DNA of 64,000 bases, taken from Schizochytrium sp. TIO01. Lineage: Eukaryota > Sar > Bigyra > Thraustochytrida > Thraustochytriidae. Positions 13,414 to 24,891 of the stretch are shown here, piece after piece; positions within the stretch are counted from its first letter, which is position 1, and every line of letters begins with the position of its first letter. The stretch covers positions 2,549,837 through 2,613,836 of the forward strand of contig SMSO01000037.1 of assembly GCA_004764695.1 (NCBI GenBank). Direction: 5' to 3'. The notes beneath the pieces were generated by a model. The model saw only the letters and a list, made by a program, of their open reading frames with translations, searched no databases and had not been told where the DNA came from. Position numbers and translations under genes: made by a program.

Positions 13414-14153
13414 CGCCCTGCTTCGTGCTCTCTCCTTTCTCCTCCCTTTGTCTGCCCATGTGTTTCTTCATCTCTTTCTTTATTTATTACTTCTTTAACA
13501 ACAACAACTTATTTACTCATTTAATTACTTACTTATTTATTTTCGCATTCATCATAAACCTCGCTTTCCCTAAGACCGCTGTGCGCTCCAGTTCAAAACA
13601 GAACGACGCGGGTTTTCGCTTATTCAGGCAACCAAGGCCCACTGAGGGGGTGCCTTTGGGAGGGAAAAGCCATCGACCGCTGTTGAATAGATGGAAGAAT
13701 CGAAGGAAAGCGGAAGTTTTTCACGAAGAAGTGGACAAGTAAGAGAAAGCAGATTGTGATGTTTGAGACAGCTCGTTGAAGGAACCCGAGCGAGCGCCTT
13801 TTGCGTCCGTTGAGCACAGCGACACCGGTTTCATGCATGTGTAATTAATAAATAAACTCGCCACGGTCCAGACGCGCTCCAGACTCCCTGCCGTTGGCCG
13901 CCCGTCCAGGCTCCTTCAGAGCTGGAGAGGCGCAAGGAGAGAGGACTGGCTGCCTGCCTGCCTGCCTGTCTTTGCATGCGGGCATCCACAGCTTCGAACA
14001 TGCCTGAGACTCGAAACCCGTACTTCGAAGGATCAGGAAAAGGCGCCCTTTTCCCTTCTTCCTGCTTTCCTTCTTTCTGTCTGATTTGGCACTAACAGCA
14101 CAATTGAAACAAGTCAACAAAACGATCAATTCTTTTTAGTCCTTTTAAATCTT

Positions 14154-14176
14154 AAGAGAGAGAGAGAGAGAGAGAG
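14154..14176. repeat. (AG)n microsatellite
   Basis: About eleven AG units. Confidence 0.9.
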
Positions 14177-14916
14177 TTGCTTCCTGGTAGTATCTACGGC
14201 ACATCCTAGCACCTGCTTACCATAAATGAATTAATAGTCCTACTCCCTCCTCCTTCTACCACTACACAATAGCAAGTCCCATAGGAGTGCCCTAAGAGAA
14301 AACCTAGCGACAATCTCGCCCTCTTTCGTTGCAGTAATTCAGTAGCCTTTAGTTTCGGCGAATCTTTTGCCTGGATGGATATGGTTCTTGGATCGTTCCA
14401 TGTTGATGACTGCTATCCTAAACCGTAATATGAGATAGGAGTAGGGGTGGCAGTTTGGGACATCGCCTCTGGGTGTGCACCCTGGAGCCGTGTGGCCTGT
14501 TTGCAAGTCTCAGCAGTTATTGGTAGGCGAGGGAAAGGCAGGCTACGGCGAGGAGTTTTCTCCACGCGTACGCTCCTAGTGTATGTAAGCTTGGAGGCTT
14601 CGTTCCCAGGCTCAGCTCATGATGGTTCGCCCCTTTGCGAAGGTACTTTGCTGCTCTGCTGCTCTGCTGCTCTGCTCCTCGTTCCCCCGTCGAAGATGGA
14701 AACTTCGAAGCGGATCCTGGACTATTTGTTGGTTGTTGTACAGCAAAAGCAGCGCGAGTTGTGGACTTCATTGCTCCTGCAGTAGGTAGGGCATCTGTCT
14801 ATTTGAAACACGCTCGAGGGAACAAAAAGAACGCCTGAGCCGCAGCAGCGAGTCCATTTCTGAACGGTGGTGTTCTTGCGGTTACACCCGTTCTCTCACA
14901 CCCGTTCTCTCGCACC

Positions 14917-14937
14917 CTCTCTCTCTCTCTCTCTCTC
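14917..14937. repeat. (CT)n microsatellite
   Basis: About ten CT units. Confidence 0.9.
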
Positions 14938-15386
14938 ACTTTCAAATCATAGCTAGGCGCTTCGCTACAGCTCCTCCTCGCTCGGTAGTTCTTCCAAGAC
15001 CTTCCAGGAGGTGCCACGTAGTACCAAGTTTAGAGTTCGTGCACTTGGCCGTGAATCGCAGTGGTTTCTGCGCTGCGAGGTGAGAGAACGGGAACGCGCG
15101 AGCAGTTTCCTCGCGTTCTCTCTGTTCCCTCCCTCCCGCCTTTGCAGTTGCTACAAGTTCTTCGAATTGGAACCTCTCTCTGCCTGCCTTCGCCTGCAGC
15201 AGAGAGAGGGAACTTGCTCGCACTTTCGAGTCTTAGCGTTTCGCGCGGCCGACCTCCTACCCAGAGCTCCAGTCAAAATGGAATCGCCGGGCGAGGGAAC
15301 GGCCTCCTCGAAGGATACCTCTAGCTAGATATCGCTAGAGCTAGCTAGATAGGCAGATAATAAGAACACAGAGATCAATAGACGCG

Positions 15387-15416
15387 CTCACTCACTCACT
15401 CACTCACTCACTCACT
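15387..15416. repeat. (CTCA)n microsatellite
   Basis: Seven to eight CTCA units. Confidence 0.9.
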
Positions 15417-15493
15417 CGAGGCCGCATCCAGACAGGAAGGTCGAGAAGAAGCAAGCAAGCGCCAGAGATTCGCAATGGCCAAAGACGCTGCTT

Positions 15494-15517
15494 ACTTGCT
15501 TGCTTGCTTGCTTGCTT
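15494..15517. repeat. (CTTG)n microsatellite
   Basis: About six CTTG units. Confidence 0.9.
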
Positions 15518-15619
15518 CTTGATTACTTGCACTGGTCTGCGTGACTTCCGCCCCGCAAATCTATCGACATGCCGCCCATTCTATGGCCCTATGGCGACCT
15601 ACCTCTCAGCCAACGCAGT

Positions 15620-15662
<43 letters not shown>

Positions 15663-15771
15663 CTCTTCTGTTCCGTTCTGCACCCATGTTGTCACCATTG
15701 CAATTGCTTCTTTGGCCAGAAAGTTGGACGTAAAGGAGTGAAGAAAGAAAGAAGGAAAGAAAGAAAGAAAC
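15620..15771. repeat. Facing (CTTT)n and (GAAA)n tracts
   Basis: A (CTTT)n tract at 15620-15660 faces a (GAAA)n tract at about 15741-15771, separated by roughly 80 bp. Together they form an imperfect inverted repeat of pyrimidine and purine runs. Confidence 0.85.
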
Positions 15772-16053
15772 CAGCATTTGCAATTTCCCAGAGCGGCGGA
15801 TGTGGTATCCTATTCCCTGCTTGGGCAACCCTGGCGGTCCAAAAGGTACGGGGACTTGAGCTTTCGCCTGCGTGCTTCTATGCATAGTCCAATTGGATCC
15901 CTGAGGCCTCCCTTTTGGAGGACTCCAGTGTATTGGAACAACCAGCAACATCCAAGTTTTTGCAATAACAGCAGCTATCGATAACTACTCCAATCATAAT
16001 TAATCATAATAGACAGAACACACACACACAGTCTCTTGAAAAAGACAGACAGA

Positions 16054-16084
16054 GGTGAGTGAGTGAGTGAGTGAGTGAGTGAGA
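16054..16084. repeat. (GTGA)n microsatellite
   Basis: About seven GTGA units. Confidence 0.9.
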
Positions 16085-16372
16085 TGGAGAGGATGTACCT
16101 GGTACATTTAACGCCAGCGCTGATGAATCCATCTTGGGCGCGTCTTTCTTTCTTTCTTTCTTGCTTCCTTGCTTGCTCTGCTATGGTTTGCGGTGGCTGC
16201 TGCCAGCTTATTAGCCACTTCCGGAGTGCTACAGAAGAGAAGAACACGGGAAATGAAATGAGGAATGAAGAATGCAAAGCGATCAGCCAACTTGAAACTT
16301 TGGGGTCACCACCGTTTGGGAGGGCTTGGAATGGCGACGAACGGACAGGAACAGGGGAAGGAGAGACCTCCT

Positions 16373-16373
16373 T

Positions 16374-16405
<32 letters not shown>
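16373..16405. repeat. (CT)n microsatellite
   Basis: CT units with a single TTT interruption. Confidence 0.9.
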
Positions 16406-17823
16406 AGCAGCAGGGAGAAGGAGAAATGCAGCGGCGGCGGACTTGAAACCTGCGAAGCTCGAGCGCCTCAACGCGAAGTTGGACTGGCCTGTCCGCCATG
16501 ATGACTAGTTATGATGGTGTGATCGCATCCACTTTCTCCACTCTTCTTGTTCTCTCTCTCTCTGCTTTCTTAATATTAATTAGGGAGGCACCTGCGAGTG
16601 GTAAATTGTTCTCTTGACGAAAGAAAAGAAAGAAAAAGGGAGAAGTTAACAAGAACACTCATTCATGATATTTTAATTTTAAAACAATTTTTAAACGTAG
16701 CTTTAACTAACTATTAGCATGTCTAAAAAATGTGTTTTAATAAATAAGTAAATAAATAAATAAATAAAATGAAAATGAATAGAGGATAAGAAAAAACCTT
16801 GATTCCCCGAAGAGAACACCAGTTTGGGTTGCGCCGCCTCCTCGGCGAGACGCTAATCCGCCGAGCTTCATGCGGGTGCCCGGATGGAGGGTGCCCGGGG
16901 ACATCTTAGGGCGCACACGGTTGCCGCAGACCTTGAAGCTTCTCTGCTGCAGCGCCAGTAAGTGAGTACTATCTAGATAGGTCTGCGATGACGCTTTTGC
17001 GAGCTCTGTGAGAACTGCGTGCTCGCGTGGTGTCCTCCATTTGCCCGAGCGAGCGAGCGAGAGTTCTCTCTCAATCTGATCGAGTCTCGCCGCTTCGAGC
17101 CAACCTCGTTTTGCCCTAACCCAGCAAGACTCCAGCCAGCCTCGAGCGCAGCTTATCCGCGCGGAAACCTGTGCTCGCTGCATCATGGTCTCGAGGAAGG
17201 CCAGGCAGTCTCGAGGTAGTACCGACGTTTAAAGTTCGATACAGTAACGTAACGTTCAGAGATCAATCCCTACCGCGGCTATAAGCACTCCTACCAGGAA
17301 CCCGAAGCGCCAAAGGGCGGCATTATAATCAGGGTCTCAGCGAGTTGGGGAGAGAGCTCATCGATAAGCTCATCTAAGCCAATCCAATCCAATCCAATCC
17401 AACCCCAGCGAGCCCTCTTTGCGGGTGACGTTGTCAGCGAGAGCCAGGGCTCTGGACACCCTGCGTGCGTGCAGGCTCCGCTGGCCTGCAGAGCTTTGCC
17501 GAGCCGAGCAGAGCTGAGCTGAGCTGAGCTAGATTCCTTCGGTCCTTTGTGTATGCATTCATTCATCACAGATGGCAAAGAACCCGAATATACTATATAC
17601 AGAAAGAGAGAGAGCACTCTCAAAAGCAAGCGAGACGATGGAGATACACGAGCTTTCTCTGCGGTCGCCAGCTTCGAGGCCTCGAGCGATCTCGAGCGGC
17701 ACAGCGCGATCGCGACGGTGCTCTGCCTGGCCACGAGCAGAGGGAGCAAAGGCAGGCCAGCGGCTGGTCCTGCGCCTGCCGCGCTCCGCTTCTTCGATCG
17801 ACCGCCGCCATCAGATCGATGTG

Positions 17824-17848
17824 CTCTCTCTCTCTCTCTCTCTCTCTC
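17824..17848. repeat. (CT)n microsatellite
   Basis: About twelve CT units. Confidence 0.9.
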
Positions 17849-20718
17849 GCTAAATAGCTAGCTAGCTGCGCTGGGACGAACTCGAGGCGCGCCGCGATCG
17901 TAGCAGCAGTGCGCAGAGGCGCTTGGGAGCGGAAAGACGCCTGGGCGGCACGAGAGAAAGGCGGCATGAAAGGCGGTGTTCCGAGCCTTTTGCGCGTGCT
18001 TGATTTGGCCGTGGCCCTGGTCCTTTCAGCGCGCCCGAAGGTCACTCGGGCAGCCATCTTGAACTTGGCAGGATTGATTCAGGGGGCCCCTGGCTAGGCG
18101 ATACAGTAGCACTCGCGAAGGGCGGCATACATTCATTCCATTTGCCAATCAGGCAATCGTTCTCTTCGTGTTCCTGCTCACCAGTCTTTTGGGCGTTCTC
18201 GTCTGTGTATATGACATATATGTATAAATGTATCTGTATATATATGTTTATTTTTCATTTTTGGTTTATATTTGTTGATACATGTATAAACAAACGTCTG
18301 TCTTCCTTCCTTCCTTGCAAACAAAAACCTGTGACGTTTATCTTATTAGCTCTTTTAGATTAAAGTTTATGAAATCAGAAATGAATGATGATGTTTTTTT
18401 TCAATTTGTAGATTTTTTCTTTTCGCTTTTTAAGGTTGCACAGAACGGTGTTCTGCTGTTTGTTTTTAAAATAGGTGTTTGTTTAATTGAAGGAGGATTG
18501 TTTTTATTTTACGGGGTGTTATGGTTCTGCTTGATTCTGGCGAAATAGCCCGAAAAGAACGCTATGATTAAAAATGTTTTGAAATTAAAAATAAATTAAA
18601 TAGTTTTTATTTTTATTTTTTATTTTTAATAAATAAATAAATTTGTGAAAAAGAACACATGTTCTCTTTAAAAAGAAAAGAAAAGAAAAATGAGCTAAAG
18701 AACAGATGGAAAAATGATAGTCATAATAGTCAACGAAGAGTCAGTGGAAGAAAGGAAAGGAATGACAAAGAATTCGGTGTTGGAACGAGAAGAGGCCATA
18801 GGCATAGATTCTCTCCAGTTCCGGCAGACGTCTCATTCCTCATATTTTAACAATAGATTTCATACAACTATAAGTATACAGCGCCTGATGGGCCTTCGCA
18901 AGAAACAAACAACTTGCATCCTTAGTTAGAAGTGCCTGAAGCCAAACGTCGCGCGTGAGAACGAAAGAACCCATGTTCCCGGCCTGCTCTTGGTGCTACT
19001 TTCGCTGCCTGCTGCCTTCTTCTTCTTGACTTAGTAAGTAAGTGAGTTAGTTACCTACTACTGCGCCAAGTATTCTCATCCTCCTCGCTTCCTCTCATCG
19101 AGTCCACGGCTAGCCTCTCCTCAGAAAGACGTGTGAAAGAAACAGCCATCGATTGATCGATACATAGTCACACAGAAACATAGATAGATTGAGAGAGAGG
19201 CCTTCAGAATTCTTGGCCACTCTACCAGAGGAGATTGGGAGATTCACTTTTCGGCAGGACTAGCGTATAGGCTATGTGCACGGTAGTGCGCTCCACCTGG
19301 GAGAATGGAGGAGATGAATGCAGGTGATAGGTAGTAGGCGCTGGACTATCTATCTGTGAGTGAGACAGACGTCTGCAGGAAAGAGGAACTGACTGACTGC
19401 GGCATCTTCGAGCTGACCAAGCTATCTATATATCTTGCCGCGTGCGCGGATGCGCCGAGGGTCAGCAGCTGATCTCTTTGCTTATTTATAGCTCCTCTTC
19501 TGCTCCAATCTTACTCGCGCTGGCCGGATGGCTGGATCAGCGCCGTCCACCCACATTCAGGATTCATGAGGCATGAGAAATCAGGATGAAAGTGCTACTT
19601 CTGCTCTAAAGTGCCTATCCATATAGAGATAGATGGAGCTGGAGAGAAGTAGATAGCCTTTCCCTCTCCTCGTTCTCGTGTGGTTTCAAAGTAAATAAAC
19701 TCACTCCTTCAATCACTCACGAACTCATTCACTCATTCACTCATTCACTCAATGAATCAATGAACCAATCGCTATGAAGTTCGCTCAGGTTTAAAGGGAG
19801 AGTGAGAGATCCCACGCACAGCGAATTCGCGATGCTCGTGATCTAGCACAGCAGGAGCACCTCCAAGTGCCAACTGGGCAGACAGTGGACACTGCGGCGG
19901 CGACTTTTCCCGTGGCTCTTTGTAGCAGAGAACGCTCAAGGACCAGCCAAAGCGTCGCGCAGATCGGACCTTCGCACGCCGGGAGTCGTTCCAGTGCGGG
20001 CACTGAGCAATGCAGAAGAAGATGCCAGGCATCGTCATCATCGCACTTTGAAAAATCACCGACATCCAAGAATCACTGCTACGGGTAGCCGTAAGAGGTC
20101 GCTAGCACCGCTGCTGGCCACAGAAGAAGCGGTCCCCGCGCATGTCCCAAGTTCGTTTCTGGCATCCACCCAAATAACCCGTTCTTGAGAAATACCCATT
20201 CAATCAACCGCTTTGGCACACAAACTTGCTCGCAGGCTAGCAAACATGCAGGCAGGCCCAAGGCCTCGGGTCGCTGATTTCAGGGTGAAGGCAAGTGCCA
20301 TTGGGCGCTGTCTTGAGCTTGAAGCAGATTAGACTTTGCATTCAGAACACCAAACTGAGGCAGCGGTTCGCAAAGACTTTCTTTCCTTCGTATCACTGGA
20401 ATATGGATCGCAGAAACTGCTGGCAGGCAGACCTCCTCAAGGCTGACAAACGAAACTTGGAGCGAGCTCGCAGTCGCAGGCGAGATGACGCGCAAATTCG
20501 CGACCCCGAACAGCCTCGTACCAGCGGCGCATTAGCATTGCGTGGAGCGCAAGGGCGTCGCACTTCAAGTTGTTCGTGAGTCAGGAATCACTAAAATTAT
20601 ACTACCTGTTGCCCTTAACAGTCATATATCTCAACGTTTAGTTTTTAATTGTTTTGATACCATATTCATATTCTCATAGATTGTATGAAAGAAAGAAGAA
20701 ACGAAATAAATAAATGAC

Positions 20719-20748
20719 TCATTCATTCATTCATTCATTCATTCATTC
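20719..20748. repeat. (ATTC)n microsatellite
   Basis: About seven ATTC units. Confidence 0.9.
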
Positions 20749-23053
20749 TAAAATGGAAATGAGAGGAGGTAAAAAGAAAAGAAACCAGCAACCGCTGCTA
20801 GTGCCCATAGATACATAAAACTATAGGGGTGGCGATCGTAACGTAAGACAATAGGAGGAAAGAAGAGGAGGAGGAGGCCATTGATAGACTAAGCGCAAGA
20901 CTTCCCGAGATGTCTGCGTCTGGCCTTTCCTGCCCGAGAAGCGAGAGCACAGGCCACAAGCAAGGCCCAGCTCGGTGGCGCAGGCTTGCAAATAACGCTG
21001 ACCGCCTGGCAGGTCGAGCAGCCACCCCGGGAAATCAAGAAGCTGCTCCAGCCGGCCTCTTGGCTTCGCTGTCGGCGAGGCGGCGTTGACGGCGGGTGAA
21101 TGAGAGAGCCGCGGCTCACCTTTTTGAGAGTGCTCAGTTGCCCAATCTTTGGCCGTGAAATTATCGCACATAGGTAGGTAGGTACCTATGGGATTCTTGC
21201 CAGAGAATGGATGAAAGTCTCGCGCAACTATGAAGGAGATAGCTTGCACAGGTATGAAAGGCCTGCCTCAAGTTGCTCGCTCTCGTTGCAGCAGAGACGT
21301 GCGCGCTCCTGCTGCAACTGCTTAAGCGGCAGTGCGAGATAGACGTCATCTGTGTGAAGGCGCCTTTGGCTGGAGTTCTCATGGAGCGAGAAGGATGCCG
21401 CGATAATAATATTGGCTTCAGAAATACACTCTCAGTTCCTGCGGAGGAAAAGCAAACATCGCAGTCTTTCTTCTCCCAGGTTGCGTGAACCTGCTGTCCA
21501 TGGGGTACGTACGAAGGCCTGAAGTTGCGCAGGTGCTTACTATACGTAGTGCCATCTTCGTTTCTCTCTTTCTCTGTCTTTGACTTTCCCTGTGTTTTTA
21601 GCTTGAAGAACTCTGAAATATGATCCATGGGTTTCTTGCAAGAACAAGTTAGAATCCTTCGCCCGAAATGAACTTCGTACTAACTAGGAATTGAATTGAA
21701 AGATCGAGAGGAGTGAATGAGGCACTCCCGCACGTGCGAGCGAGCCGAGTCGAGTCGAAGCGAGCCGAGCTTCGCTCGCGCGCCCAGCTCGCCTGAAGTC
21801 GTCGCGAAGCCGCGAGATGATGTTTTTCTCACACTGCACTCACTCGCACGGAGGGCGAAGCGAGCGCGGTATCTCTCCAATCTTTCAATCCACGGCGTTG
21901 AAAACGCGCACCCAAAGAGCCCGAGTTCTCTCGAACGAACCTCGTTCACTCCATCGCCTCCATGCATCGTCGTGCTTTGACTACGTTTCCTCCGCTATCT
22001 TCGTTCTCTGCACCCATAGTCTAGTCCAGTCTATCTAGCTAGCAGTGAGATCCATATTCCTCCGGGTCAGGTCCGAGTTCGCGGGTGGCCATCTTTGGCA
22101 TGTGTTTGCACCACCGCACTAACTAACTCCACAGAGGAAGGCGGTTCTCTTCAAAAGCAGCGGTTAGCGGTTCTCTGAAGTGCGTGTTGGTATAACACAT
22201 GATATTATGCAGATGTTGAGTGGATGTATGTGTTGTTTATGTCTGCGTATATCTCGTAGCGCTGCGTCAAGGCGAGTTATACTTGTGTATGTATGTATGA
22301 ATGTCTGTATGTATGTATCTGTGGATCTTCAAGCTGCTCGCGTCGCACTTCGATGCCAGAGCCTCCTAGCGCGCGCTAGCACGAACTGTAGGAGCGCAGA
22401 CGCACGTGAGATCGACGCGTCATTCGCGGGCCACCGTATATTTTTCTTTTCTTTTCTTTCTTTTCTTTCTTTTCTTTTTTCCTCCTCCTTGGTTTGCTTT
22501 CTTTTTCTTTCCTCTCGAAAGCATCCTTTTTCTACTCTAATTAACATTTTTTAAAACAATCTTAAATATAAAAGACTTTTAATTAACTCAAATGCTGCCA
22601 TGCCTTTCTATTCTTTCCTCTGTCTCTTCCGAGACCCTTTCATTGACGAAAGTGAACACAGTTGGAGGAAAAGGAAAGGGCCCATGTCCTTTGTCCCGTT
22701 CTTTTCTCTCAAAGCGGGCGGTAGAAGGTACCCAGCTACCTGCGTACTACCTGCTGTATACATATAGTCGTTGTGGACACCGTCCATCAGTCACATCACC
22801 TCGCAGCGGCAAGTTTTACATTTTCAAGGTTTCTTCAGAGTTCTATTTTCTTATTGGCATCTTGGAGCAGCACCCCTGTCTTGAAGTTGTCGTTGGCTTT
22901 TCTTTCTGGTTGCCGAAGCCTTTCTGTGAAGACTTTCTGCAAAGACTCTCTGTTGTGAAGACGTCGCCGCGAATGTGCTGCTCTCAGAAAAGGAGGAGCG
23001 CACAGCTACCAATGGAAAATAAGTCAATAAATAATTTATTAACTACAATAACA

Positions 23054-23085
23054 AAATAAATAAATAAATAAATAAATAAATAAAT
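23054..23085. repeat. (AAAT)n microsatellite
   Basis: About eight AAAT units in an AT-rich island. Confidence 0.9.
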
Positions 23086-23649
23086 GCGTGAATCATTGTA
23101 TGAATGAATGAGAATATATATTCCTCAGTATTTCCTGTGCCTTTGAGGCGCCTGCCTGATCTCCTTCCTTTCCAAAGCGAGAGAACACTGCTTTCAACTA
23201 ACAACCACTACTCACACATATATTTCATTTTGTTTAATTTTAAAAAGAAAGAAAAAAAAAACCAATTTAAAAAGAACGAACACTCGGAACTGGAGTTGTC
23301 GAGACTACGCTGCAGGCGACGCCGCCTAGTGTCTCCCTAGCAACTCCTAGATTGACGCGTCGCCGCCCTCACGTGGCCTTCCAGGAGGCCCTTGTTTGTT
23401 CCAAAGTGCCTTCTTTCGTTTGTGCATCCCGGTCATTATCCTCCTCGCACCTGGGCATTGGGCACCTTCTCGCCAAGCAAGCGCAGCGCGATTTAGTCAC
23501 TCGCTCGCGCAGCCTTGCGTGCCCATGAGCTGTCACGGAATCCTGCGAAATTGTAAACGACGGCGCACGAGGGTTGATGCGCTGTTTTGGATTCAAGATC
23601 GACGACTTAGCCTTGAAAGAACCCAGGTAAATCAAATAGGTGAATCAAA

Positions 23650-23696
23650 TGCATGCATGCATACATACAGAGATACATACATACATACATACATAC
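23650..23696. repeat. (CATG)n-(ATAC)n compound microsatellite
   Basis: GCAT units pass into ATAC units with one AGAG interruption. Confidence 0.9.
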
Positions 23697-24238
23697 GTAG
23701 ATTTCAAAGGAAAGCGTTGAACAGAAAAGCAGAGGCGGCGGAGAATCGTGAGCGAATTCAGAGTCTGAAAAGGTCTCGAGAAAACCTCACGCTGAGAAAG
23801 AAAACACACGTCTCAGCCTGGAAAAGCAGAGAATCGCGACAGATTGGCAGCGAATTAGGCGCATGATGAAGTCAATCAACTAGGTTCACCAGGGACTGCG
23901 ATGAGCGAGATATAAGGCCTCTCAAAATTCGCGAACCACGAGTCGCGAAGAGCTGCTTACTTTTAAGCAGCAACGTATGGAGGAGAATCGGCATATCGCC
24001 ACTTCACCCAAGGACAGACCAAGTCCTCTCTCCCTGGAGCAATCAATCCATGCATGCCAACACCAGAAGAACAGCCGATCGATCGGTCGATTGCTTCTTT
24101 AGTTGTTTAGTTCTTTAGTTGCTTCGTTGCTTCGTTGGAGGCAGTCAGACGATTCCAACCAAGCAAAGCCCAGGCTCCGCAGAGATCGCAAGCTGCCCTT
24201 TGCATTCATCCATACGCACACCCTCCTCGCGAGGGAGG

Positions 24239-24350
24239 CTTTCTTCTTCTTCTTCTTCTTCTTCTTCGTAGGCATGGGTGGCTGGCCGTTGTCGAGAGAT
24301 ATAGAAGAAGAAGAAGAAGAAAAAGAAGAAGAAGAAGGAGGAGGAGAAGA
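24239..24350. repeat. Facing (CTT)n and (GAA)n tracts
   Basis: (TTC)n at 24239-24267 and (GAA)n at 24302-24350 are separated by about 35 bp. They form a potential hairpin of about 27 bp per arm. Confidence 0.9.
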
Positions 24351-24821
24351 AGCGAAGGCCAGGACTGTTCTCGCTGTCTTCCGAGTTCTGCCCTCCTTCC
24401 GAAATGAACGAAAGGATCAATCGACTAGGCACTCTGAGTAGAAGCGAGCGACGATTCTTTCGCGGGTGCTGATGTCAGCTCTAGTTTTTTTCCCCTTTTT
24501 TCCCCTTTTCTTGATAAGGGATACTTATTTTATGATCTCCTCCGTTCTTTTGCTTAGAGTAGAAAGTAGTACTTTCTTTCACCTTTTTGTAAAAACAACT
24601 TTGAACTTGGAGATGAAATATAAAATAAAGTTTTGTTGCGTTTTTTTGTTTTATTTTAATAAATTATGAATAGATGGAGAGAGAGCTATGCATCACTCAC
24701 CCCTGCGTGTACAGGTAGAGATGCAAGTCACCTGTTTTTTTAGTATGGGCTGACGATTGAGAAAGACTCCGCAAGGAAACAAGAACGCTGCAAATGCCCC
24801 TCGGAAACTATTTCTCCGATC

Positions 24822-24891
24822 AAAAGAACACCTCTTTTATACTCTTTTTCTTTATTTTAACTTCTGAAAAGAGTCGAGGAGGTGTTCTTTT
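24822..24891. repeat. 13-bp inverted repeat around an AT-rich core
   Basis: AAAAGAACACCTC at 24822-24834 is the exact inverse complement of GAGGTGTTCTTTT at 24879-24891. The 44-bp spacer is mostly A/T and pyrimidine. It is the longest of several AGAAC/GTTCT dyads in the gene-poor block. Confidence 0.8.

Noticed and set aside
18652-18665. Steroid-receptor-like half-site palindrome AGAACA...TGTTCT
   Set aside because: Nuclear receptors of that type are animal proteins and this genome is a protist; kept only as one of several dyads.
21161-21628. 155-codon minus-strand frame in the gene desert
   Set aside because: No domain, Ser/Arg-rich mixed composition, and overlapping frames of similar quality on the other strand.
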